From the NCBI GenBank assembly GCA_937952395.1, contig CALFYV010000021.1, positions 1-8,834 of the forward strand: a stretch of DNA of 8,834 nucleotides, in the 5' to 3' direction. The number at the start of each line of letters is the position of its first letter. The first letter of the stretch is position 1. Shown here piece after piece: positions 1 through 6,279 of the stretch. This stretch comes from an uncultured Bacteriovoracaceae bacterium. Its GTDB lineage: Bacteria > Bdellovibrionota > Bacteriovoracia > Bacteriovoracales > Bacteriovoracaceae. The translations under genes were made by a program, and so were the position numbers. The notes below the pieces were generated by a model. The model was not told the origin of the DNA. It worked only from the letters and a program-made list of their open reading frames with translations, and did not search any database.

Positions 1-395
1 TTCCTTTCGTTGATTCAGCAGGAGTGCTTGTCGTGCTTATGGCGGCAATTGTAGGCGCTTGTGTTGGTTTTTTGTGGTATAACACTTATCCGGCTCAGGT
101 TTTTATGGGAGATAGTGGTTCGTTATCCCTTGGTGGTGTACTTGGAATGGCGGCTGTGTTTACTAAGAATGAGTTTCTTTTTGTTGTCATTGGTGGAATA
201 TTTGTTATAGAAGCGTTATCAGTGATTATACAAGTAACTTCATTCAAAATAAGAAAGAAGCGAATCTTTAAAATGGCGCCAATTCATCACCATTTTGAAT
301 TATTGGGTTGGGCCGAGCCCAAGGTTATTGTTCGGTTTTGGCTTATAAGTATAATTTTAGCAATACTAGCAATTGCAACATTGAAATTGCGATAA
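1..395 (+). CDS. mraY: Phospho-N-acetylmuramoyl-pentapeptide-transferase MraY, C-terminal part (5' truncated by window edge)
   Basis: MraY is an integral inner-membrane enzyme that transfers phospho-MurNAc-pentapeptide from UDP to undecaprenyl phosphate, giving lipid I. Only the last 130 residues are present. The reading frame is open to the left edge (first full codon at base 3), so the GTG at 24 is not the start. Diagnostic family motifs are visible: NTYPAQVFMGDSGSL (bases about 81-125), which carries a conserved active-site Asp after FMG, and APIHHHFELLGW (bases about 276-311), the histidine-rich cytoplasmic loop. Hydrophobic segments lie before and after these motifs, and the protein ends in the usual short basic tail (LKLR). 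It is followed after 14 bases by murD, the common dcw order. Nothing in the visible part suggests loss of function. The identification is secure. Confidence 0.97.
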   Translation, partial: PFVDSAGVLVVLMAAIVGACVGFLWYNTYPAQVFMGDSGSLSLGGVLGMAAVFTKNEFLFVVIGGIFVIEALSVIIQVTSFKIRKKRIFKMAPIHHHFELLGWAEPKVIVRFWLISIILAILAIATLKLR

Positions 396-405
396 AGAGG
401 TAAGG
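396..405 (+). promoter_or_regulatory. Shine-Dalgarno region of murD
   Basis: AGAGGTAAGG lies in the 14-base gap after mraY. GAGG (397-400) ends 9 bases before the ATG at 410, which supports that start. This is one of only three clear purine-rich ribosome sites in the window, the others being at ftsA and ftsZ. Confidence 0.7.
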
Positions 406-409
406 TATT

Positions 410-1798
410 ATGTCTTTAACTGAAAAATATAAAGGCAAAAAAGTTCTTATTGTTGGCCTTGGTAAAACCGGGTTTGCACTCATTCACTTTTTTAACAATT
501 TAGGTTGTGAGATTAAAGTTACCGATATAAAACCCATTTTTGATCTTAACAAACAAGTTAAGAGACTTAAGAAAATTCAACCTAATCCTGCCATGACTTT
601 AGGTGAGCATAGGGATGATGATTTTATTCAATCTGACTTGATTATTTATAGCTCCTCAGTTGATCCCAATTTGCCACAAATTCAATTAGCAAGACAACAC
701 GGAAAAGAAGTTTTCAGTGAGTTTGCTTTTGCCTATAAAAACTGCACAAAGCCAGTTATTGCTATTTGTGGTTCTATGGGGCGTACAACAATTGCTCATA
801 TGATTGGCTATACGCTAAAAGTTGATAAGAAAAATATTTTTATTGGTGGAACAAGTGATGAACCATTTATTAATTTTCTAGCACTTCCAAACAAAGATGA
901 AATTGATTATGTGGTTGTAGAAGTGTCACCTTTTCAATTACAAACCGTTGAAGGTTTTCATCCTATGTTGGTCGTTTTCCCTAACTTGGATGAAAGATTT
1001 ACTCCAGGAAGATTTAAGTCAGCAGGTGAATATTTTGAAACAGCATTAAGCGTTATAAAAAATTTAACTCATGACGATTTTTTAGTAGTTAATTTTGATA
1101 AGTTATCTGGAAATTCTGTACTTAGAAATGCCGACACTCAGACATTTTGGTATTCAAGAAAATCTTTTGTAAACATGGGTGTTATTAACGAAATTCAAGG
1201 AACTCACTTTCATGAGAAAAGAATTCATTCAAATATTCACTATTATTCAGAGTTTAAAGTTAATCAAATGAGGATAGTGGGAGTTCAAAGTCGTGAGAAT
1301 TTATTAGCAGCAATAACTGCTTGTAAGGCCCTCAAGGTTTCAGATACTTCTATCCAAGCTTGTATTCAAAAATTTCCTGGTATCCCAAACCGTTTAGAAT
1401 TTGTGACTGAAAAAAATGGTGTGAAATTTTACAATGATTCCAAATCAGAAAAAATGGAGGATTTAAGAAAATCTTTAGAAGCCTTCAAAGATCCTGTAAT
1501 TCTCATTGCAGGAGGAAAAGATTCTGAGCAAGAATATGAGAAATACGCAAAAGTTATCAATGAGCGTGCCCGAATTATGGTTCTTGTTGGTGAAAGCAAG
1601 GAAAATATGAATAGAGCTATCGGAGACGCAACACAGACTTTCCTGGTTGGGTCCTTTGATGAATCAATACTTTTGGCTTATCAAAAATCCAGAACAGGAG
1701 ATACCATTGTTTTATGCCCAGGTAATGATGGTTCAGATGTTTTTAGAGATTTTGAGGAAAAAGGCAATTATTATAAAAAGTTGATCTTTCAACTCTAG
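410..1798 (+). CDS. murD: MurD-family protein (UDP-MurNAc-L-Ala:D-Glu ligase position) with a degenerate active site
   Basis: By position (mraY-murD-ftsW), length (462 aa, near the family's ~440-460) and fold this is MurD, the cytoplasmic ATP-dependent ligase adding D-Glu to UDP-MurNAc-L-Ala. The N-terminal nucleotide-binding domain is recognisable (VLIVGLGKTG, residues 12-21), as are the central domain (EVSPFQL, 171-177) and C-terminal domain (NGVKFYNDSK, 336-345). Most signature residues are changed. The P-loop, normally GTNGKT, reads GSMGRTT (121-127), with Arg125 for the ATP-binding Lys. SPG is SSS (81-83). The GGNIG region is GGTSD (146-150). The metal-binding DHLD stretch is ERFT (195-198). 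The carbamylated Lys of YxxAKxRI aligns with Ala212. GxHNxxN is GVQSREN (291-297). PHR is PNR (326-328). SPACAS is CPGNDGS (436-442). The equivalent of the conserved Glu (E171) and the DSK lysine (K345) remain. The frame is intact with a good ribosome site, so it is not an ordinary pseudogene. Family membership is firm; ligase activity is doubtful. Confidence 0.88.
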   Translation: MSLTEKYKGKKVLIVGLGKTGFALIHFFNNLGCEIKVTDIKPIFDLNKQVKRLKKIQPNPAMTLGEHRDDDFIQSDLIIYSSSVDPNLPQIQLARQHGKEVFSEFAFAYKNCTKPVIAICGSMGRTTIAHMIGYTLKVDKKNIFIGGTSDEPFINFLALPNKDEIDYVVVEVSPFQLQTVEGFHPMLVVFPNLDERFTPGRFKSAGEYFETALSVIKNLTHDDFLVVNFDKLSGNSVLRNADTQTFWYSRKSFVNMGVINEIQGTHFHEKRIHSNIHYYSEFKVNQMRIVGVQSRENLLAAITACKALKVSDTSIQACIQKFPGIPNRLEFVTEKNGVKFYNDSKSEKMEDLRKSLEAFKDPVILIAGGKDSEQEYEKYAKVINERARIMVLVGESKENMNRAIGDATQTFLVGSFDESILLAYQKSRTGDTIVLCPGNDGSDVFRDFEEKGNYYKKLIFQL

Positions 1799-1808
1799 TA
1801 AGAAATTC

Positions 1809-1837
1809 TTTTTATCACTTTCTTATCAGTTTATAAT
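1809..1837 (+). promoter_or_regulatory. Candidate promoter for a leaderless ftsW transcript
   Basis: A perfect -10 hexamer TATAAT (1832-1837) sits in the 45-base murD-ftsW gap. A weak -35 (TTTTTA, 1809-1814; 3 of 6 matches) lies 17 bases upstream. Exactly 6 bases separate TATAAT from the ftsW ATG, so transcription starting 7 bases after the hexamer would begin on the A of ATG. No Shine-Dalgarno sequence is present here, which fits. AT-richness makes chance matches likely. Confidence 0.4.
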
Positions 1838-1843
1838 AAAAAC

Positions 1844-2977
1844 ATGAATGATACATATAATCAGAAATACTCGCACTATTTCTTGATAAACATTTCAACG
1901 TTATTAATTATTGGCATAATAATGGTGTACTCTTCCAGTTACATATATGCTAAGGAAGTTGTTGGTAGTTCAACTCATTTTTTTTTTAAGCAAATACTTT
2001 TTGTTATTCTCGCGTCAAGCTTGGCCTATATTGTAAGCCGTACCAAAACATTGTTTTGGATTAAAAGTGCTTATTTTTTTAATGGGATATTAACAATTTT
2101 TCTTTTTTGTACACTATTTGATTTTTCCGGTCTTTCGGTTAATGGCTCATCACGCTGGATAGTTTTGTCAGGTGTTAAATTCCAGCCCGGTGAATTTGTT
2201 AAAATAAGCATAATGCTTGCTTCTGTAAAATACTTTACTGAGTTTGAGAAGTACTCGACTAAGGCGAAGTTGTTGAATTCACTACATTTAATTTTCCCGC
2301 TGATTTTCTTTATATCTCAACCTGATTTTGGAACTTTTTCAATTTGTGTTTTTATCATTGGCTTTGTTGGTTTTTTAAGTGAATTTCCAAGAAAATATTT
2401 TTATTCAATTTTTTTTCTAAGCTTAGTAAGTATGGGATTCATTCTTGTTTCAAAACCTTATCGAGTAAAAAGATTATTAAGTTTCCTTGATCCGTGGAGT
2501 GATCCACAAAGCAGTGGTTTTCAAATTATTCAATCTTATTTAGCTTTTGCTAACGGCGCGATTATGGGACAAGGCTTAGGAAATTCCAATGAAAAACTAT
2601 TTTATCTTCCGGAAGCTTACAATGATTTTATTTTTAGCGTTATTGGGGAAGAGCTTGGATTTCTGGGAGTGTTAGTTGTTGTTTTGCTCTTCATTGCATT
2701 TATTTTCCTTGGCTTGAAACTAAGCATTAGCTTAAAGGATAAAACTCTAATCTTAATAAGCAGTTCAGTTGTCTTCATGATAGGAATTCAAGTTTTTTTT
2801 AATATGGGTGTTGTTTTGGGATTATTACCGACAAAAGGCTTAAATCTTCCTATGATCAGCTATGGTGGTTCATCAATGCTGGCGAATTTTTGGGGCATTG
2901 GATTAATATATTCTTGTTTGTATAGAAACAGTCTAGACATGAGTGTTATGCCGACATCGAATCTAAATAAAAGTTAA
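1844..2977 (+). CDS. ftsW: SEDS-family septal peptidoglycan glycosyltransferase FtsW
   Basis: FtsW is the polytopic inner-membrane glycosyltransferase that polymerises lipid II at the septum together with FtsI. The 377-residue product is almost entirely hydrophobic, with about ten membrane segments. SEDS motifs appear in order: VYSSS in the first helix (28-32), RWIVLSGVKFQPGE (104-117), QPDFGT (159-164), KRLLSFLDPWSDP (209-221), then the large periplasmic loop with FYLPEAYNDFIFSVIGEELGF. Asp261 of that loop corresponds to the catalytic Asp of the PE..tDF motif, here with Asn in place of the usual Thr before it. PTKGLNLPMISYGGSS (329-344) is typical of the family. The KRLLSFLDPW and GFQIIQS wording, and location between murD and murG, favour FtsW over RodA. 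The ATG at 1844 gives a normal short cytoplasmic N-terminus, but no ribosome site precedes it. A run of ten T (1978-1987) lies in codons 45-48. Confidence 0.96.
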   Translation: MNDTYNQKYSHYFLINISTLLIIGIIMVYSSSYIYAKEVVGSSTHFFFKQILFVILASSLAYIVSRTKTLFWIKSAYFFNGILTIFLFCTLFDFSGLSVNGSSRWIVLSGVKFQPGEFVKISIMLASVKYFTEFEKYSTKAKLLNSLHLIFPLIFFISQPDFGTFSICVFIIGFVGFLSEFPRKYFYSIFFLSLVSMGFILVSKPYRVKRLLSFLDPWSDPQSSGFQIIQSYLAFANGAIMGQGLGNSNEKLFYLPEAYNDFIFSVIGEELGFLGVLVVVLLFIAFIFLGLKLSISLKDKTLILISSSVVFMIGIQVFFNMGVVLGLLPTKGLNLPMISYGGSSMLANFWGIGLIYSCLYRNSLDMSVMPTSNLNKS

Positions 2978-2980
2978 AAA

Positions 2981-4036
2981 ATGAAAATAAAAGCAGTTAT
3001 TGTTGCAGGGGGAACTGGTGGTCATATCAATGCTGCTTTATCTCTAGGCGAATGTTTATCAGTTGAAAAATACGATGTACTTTTTATAACCGGAACTCGT
3101 CACTTAGATTATGCCTTATTTAAGAACACCAATTGTATTCATTTAAATACGATGCCTTTGCGCTATAAAAATCCTTTGAAAATTTTAAAAAGTCTGGTCT
3201 TTAATTTAGCGGTTTTTTTCAATTTAATAATTAATTTTATCAAGCAAAGGCCTGCTTTTGTTATTGGATGTGGAGGGTATGTTTGCGGCCCAACTTTAAT
3301 GGCTGCTTATTTATTACGAATTCCATTTTATATTGTAGAGCAAAATGCGGTTATGGGCTTAACTAATAAATTATTAAGCTATACAGCTAATAAAATTTTT
3401 CTTCATTTTAAAAATACCAAAGGACTAAAACCTTTTATGAAAGGGAAAATTATTATTTCTGGTAATCCCACCAGACAAAGTATTAAATATTCCACCGAAA
3501 AGAAAGGTAAAACTTATAATGTACTTGTTTTTGGTGGCAGCCTAGGAGCTTTGCAAGTAAATCGCATAATTGGTGAGCTTATAAAGAGTGATAGTGATGT
3601 CTCTTTGCATATTATTCACCAAGTGGGAAAGGGTAATAAATTTGAGCAAAGAGTTGGAAAAAATATTAAGTATGAGCAACATGAGTATTTAGACAACATG
3701 CAAGATTATTACGATTGGTGTAATCTTATTGTTTCTCGCGCAGGAGCATCGACTATTTCTGAATTAAGAATTGTACAACGAGCAAGTATTTTAATACCTT
3801 TTCCTCATGCAACAGATAATCATCAATATTATAACGCATTAAACTTAAAGGAAGAAGTTGCCTTTCCTGTATACTTATTAGGACAAGAAGATTCCATTGA
3901 AACAAATTGTAGCAAATTAAAAAATATTATTATAGATCTTGTCAACGACCACAGCCCGGTGTCAAATGGCCAAACATTATTTATACACGATAGCGCAAAA
4001 GTTATAATAGATGAAATCAAAATTGATATTGCCTGA
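2981..4036 (+). CDS. murG: UDP-GlcNAc:lipid I N-acetylglucosaminyltransferase MurG
   Basis: MurG is the peripheral inner-membrane GT-B enzyme that adds GlcNAc to lipid I, producing lipid II. At 351 aa it has the usual length. N-terminal domain motifs are GGTGGH (10-15), a hydrophobic/basic membrane-association segment (about 66-88), GCGGYVCGPT (96-105) and EQN (120-122) with GLTNK. Hinge and C-terminal motifs are GNPTR (161-165), GGSLGA (185-190), SRAGASTISEL (252-262) and DNHQYYNA (279-286), which together bind UDP-GlcNAc. Small departures are Asn-Ala in place of the common Phe/Val-x-Pro after GGTGGH, and Val for His before EQN. The ATG lies 3 bases after the ftsW stop with no recognisable ribosome site, so translational coupling to ftsW is likely. 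The last 26 bases overlap murC. Confidence 0.96.
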   Translation: MKIKAVIVAGGTGGHINAALSLGECLSVEKYDVLFITGTRHLDYALFKNTNCIHLNTMPLRYKNPLKILKSLVFNLAVFFNLIINFIKQRPAFVIGCGGYVCGPTLMAAYLLRIPFYIVEQNAVMGLTNKLLSYTANKIFLHFKNTKGLKPFMKGKIIISGNPTRQSIKYSTEKKGKTYNVLVFGGSLGALQVNRIIGELIKSDSDVSLHIIHQVGKGNKFEQRVGKNIKYEQHEYLDNMQDYYDWCNLIVSRAGASTISELRIVQRASILIPFPHATDNHQYYNALNLKEEVAFPVYLLGQEDSIETNCSKLKNIIIDLVNDHSPVSNGQTLFIHDSAKVIIDEIKIDIA

Positions 4037-5384
4037 ATTTCCTTCGGTTCATTTTATTGGTATCGGTGGCATTGGGATGAGTGCTTTGGCCAAAATTTTA
4101 TTTGAATCAGGGCATTTAGTTACAGGCAGTGATGCTCAAGCAAATTATATAACCGAAGATTTAAGCCAATTAGGTATAAAAATCAACACATCATCTCAAA
4201 TTAGTTTAAACAAAAAAATTGATTTGTGTGTTGTCACGTCAGCTATCTCACATTCTAATTCAGAGCTAATTGAAATACAAAATCTTCGCATCCCAATTAT
4301 AAAAAGATCAGAATTACTAGGTAAAATCATTCAGCGTTATAAGGGAATTTCTATTGTTGGAAGTCATGGTAAAACCACCACCTCAGGATTAATTGCTCAT
4401 ATGCTTCAAGACTCTCATGTTGCAAGTTCATTTATTGTGGGTGGTTTTTTAAAAAACTATAATACACATGTAAAGCTAAACAGCGGAAACTATATTGTTT
4501 ACGAAGCGGATGAATCAGATGGTAGCTTTAGTCACTATGCTCCAGAAATTTTAGTTTTAACCAATCTTGATAATGATCATTTAGATTTTTATAAAAACTT
4601 TAAAAACTTAGTTGTCTACTTTCAAAACTACTTAGACAAAATCGACTCAAAAACACTTATTATAATAAATAATGATGATGTTGGCTTAAATAGTTTAAAT
4701 CTAACACGCTTTACAAATATAATAAGATACGGTCGAACAAACCCATGTCAGGTAAAAATTATATCCATTAAGCCTCATGAAAGATTAACTAAATTAGAAG
4801 TAAAAATTTTTGATAAGGATTACCAGTTTGAAACAAAGTTAAAAGGAATACATAATACAGAAAATATATTAGCTTCAATTAGTGTCGCTCATTCTCTAGG
4901 AATTGATATTGAATCTATTTCTAAAAGTTTAAAAGAGTTTCAAGGAATAAAGCGCCGTCAAGACATCGTGTTTGAAAATGAACAGCTTCAGGTCTTAGAT
5001 GATTATGCTCACCATCCAACAGAAATAACGGCCACGATTAAGGGAGTTAGATTAAATACAACAAAGAATATCATCGTTTATTTTCAGCCCCATCGCTTCA
5101 CTAGAACTAGAGATTGCTGGGCACAGTATTTAGATTGCTTTCAATCAGCTGATCAAGTTTTTCTTTTGGATATCTATGCCTCTTCTGAAGCACCGATCGA
5201 TGGTGTTAATACTGAGTCTTTAGTCAATGCCATAAAGTTAAAAAACAAAAACTTAAAAATAGAATATTGTCGTGATTTTTACTTACAGATGAAAAAAAGT
5301 ATGTCTTCGTCTGGGGTTATTATATCGATGGGTGCAGGGGACATAAGTCAAAAATTAAGAGAGTTTATTAAACATGAAGTTTGA
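4011..5384 (+). CDS. murC: UDP-N-acetylmuramate--L-alanine ligase MurC
   Basis: MurC is the cytoplasmic ATP-dependent ligase adding L-Ala to UDP-MurNAc, the first peptide step. All hallmark motifs of its three domains are intact in 457 aa: GIGGIGMSALA (17-27) and GSD (39-41) in the N-terminal domain; P-loop GSHGKTTT (117-124), EADESDGSF (165-173), TNLDNDHLDFY (184-194) and GIHNTEN (279-285) in the central domain; RRQD (315-318), DDYAHHPTE (330-338), FQPHRFTRT (358-366), EAPIDG (393-398) and GAGDIS (441-446) in the C-terminal domain. This completeness contrasts with the eroded murD in the same operon. The ATG at 4011 places the glycine-rich motif at residue 17, as usual. It overlaps murG by 26 bases with no clear ribosome site, suggesting coupled translation. 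In-frame TTG codons at 4023 and 4029 are less likely starts. Confidence 0.97.
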   Translation: MKSKLILPEFPSVHFIGIGGIGMSALAKILFESGHLVTGSDAQANYITEDLSQLGIKINTSSQISLNKKIDLCVVTSAISHSNSELIEIQNLRIPIIKRSELLGKIIQRYKGISIVGSHGKTTTSGLIAHMLQDSHVASSFIVGGFLKNYNTHVKLNSGNYIVYEADESDGSFSHYAPEILVLTNLDNDHLDFYKNFKNLVVYFQNYLDKIDSKTLIIINNDDVGLNSLNLTRFTNIIRYGRTNPCQVKIISIKPHERLTKLEVKIFDKDYQFETKLKGIHNTENILASISVAHSLGIDIESISKSLKEFQGIKRRQDIVFENEQLQVLDDYAHHPTEITATIKGVRLNTTKNIIVYFQPHRFTRTRDCWAQYLDCFQSADQVFLLDIYASSEAPIDGVNTESLVNAIKLKNKNLKIEYCRDFYLQMKKSMSSSGVIISMGAGDISQKLREFIKHEV

Positions 5385-6267
5385 GCAGTTAAATTCACTT
5401 ATCCATCCTGAGGTAAGTGTAAAGCACTCAGTTGATTTAAGTAAATATAGCACAATGAGACTACGTGCGATAGGTACATTAATTACATGTTCAAGTCTCG
5501 CAGGCTTAAAAGAAACACTTATCTTTCTTAATAAGAATAAAATTCCCTACAGAGTTCTTGGCTGGGGAGCGAATCAAATTATCACTGATCAAGCATCATG
5601 GGTTTATCTTCAACTATCATTCGTTTTTAAAAATGCCTATTTTGATAAAGTGAGAGACATTTATGATTTACCAGCCTCGCTTCCTTTAAACATAATGAGT
5701 GGTCATGCAAAGAAATTTGGCTTAAGTGGCTGGGAAGTTTTTACAGGAATTCCCGCGACTCTTGGTGGTGCCATTTATATGAATGCCGGAACACGCCTGG
5801 GAGAAATTGGAGAATTGATTAAAAGTGTGAAGGTAATGAACATTAAGGGTGAGTTAAGAGATGAAGTTATTAATTCCTCATCATTTAGTTATAGAAAAAA
5901 TAATTTTGTGAAAGATGGAGAGGTTATTATCTCAGCCAAAGTTTTTCACAAAGGAATTAATAATAATATTACAAAGATAATCCAAGATTATTCTGAATTA
6001 AGGCATAAAACACAACCTATAAGCAAAAAAACCTGTGGTTGTGTATTTAAAAATCCCTATCCTGATTTTGCAGCAGGTAAGGCCATAGAGCTGCTTGGAC
6101 TTAAAGGTTTTACTTATAAAGGAATTGAAATTAGCAAAGTTCACGGTAATTTTTTCGAAAACACTAATGAGGCTAAAACAAGTGACTTTTTAGATCTAAT
6201 TGAATTCGTTTCACAAATGTTAGAGCGCTACTATGCGATTGAGTTTGAATTAGAAGTAAAAATTTAA
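5374..6267 (+). CDS. murB: UDP-N-acetylenolpyruvoylglucosamine reductase MurB (proton-donor Ser replaced by Cys)
   Basis: MurB is the FAD/NADPH-dependent cytoplasmic enzyme that reduces UDP-GlcNAc-enolpyruvate to UDP-MurNAc. The 297-residue length fits the shorter (type II) class. Visible motifs are STMRL (26-30), the FAD-contacting loop VLGWGANQ (61-68; usually VLGxGSN), GLSGWEVFTGIPATLGGAIYMNAG (116-139), SYRKNNF (172-178) with the active-site Arg174, RHKTQP (210-215), CGCVFKNP (221-228), and FELEV (291-295) with the C-terminal catalytic Glu. The unusual point is Cys223, which replaces the serine of GSxFKNP that protonates the flavin-reduced intermediate (Ser229 in E. coli). The ATG overlaps the murC stop by 11 bases, and AAGAGAG (5357-5363) about 10 bases upstream may serve as ribosome site. 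The identification is secure; the catalytic consequence is open. Confidence 0.95.
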   Translation: MKFEQLNSLIHPEVSVKHSVDLSKYSTMRLRAIGTLITCSSLAGLKETLIFLNKNKIPYRVLGWGANQIITDQASWVYLQLSFVFKNAYFDKVRDIYDLPASLPLNIMSGHAKKFGLSGWEVFTGIPATLGGAIYMNAGTRLGEIGELIKSVKVMNIKGELRDEVINSSSFSYRKNNFVKDGEVIISAKVFHKGINNNITKIIQDYSELRHKTQPISKKTCGCVFKNPYPDFAAGKAIELLGLKGFTYKGIEISKVHGNFFENTNEAKTSDFLDLIEFVSQMLERYYAIEFELEVKI

Positions 6268-6273
6268 TACAAT
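6245..6273 (+). promoter_or_regulatory. Candidate promoter for a leaderless ftsQ transcript
   Basis: TTGAAT (6245-6250; 4 of 6 matches to TTGACA) is separated by 17 bases from TACAAT (6268-6273; 5 of 6 matches to TATAAT). The -10 ends exactly 6 bases before the ATG at 6280, the same spacing as at ftsW, so transcription would start on the A of ATG. The murB stop and the 12-base gap contain no Shine-Dalgarno sequence. This is a pattern match only. Confidence 0.4.
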
Positions 6274-6279
6274 TTTAAT

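Noticed and set aside
328..355. TTGTTC with TATAAT (350-355) inside the mraY end as a murD promoter
   Set aside because: The -35 matches only 3 of 6 with 16-base spacing, and the hexamer lies in coding sequence of a tightly packed operon in AT-rich DNA. Chance is likely.
24..395. A short gene starting at the GTG at base 24
   Set aside because: The frame is open upstream to the window edge and continues MraY-like sequence, so the GTG is internal.
410..1798. murD as a decayed pseudogene
   Set aside because: There is no frameshift or internal stop over 462 codons, the ribosome site is good, and structural motifs persist. Loss is confined to active-site residues, which fits a retained protein better than decay.
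3829..4020. Minus-strand open frame of 63 codons inside the 3' end of murG
   Set aside because: It is antisense to strongly conserved murG codons, has no recognisable motif or ribosome site, and is most simply a shadow frame.
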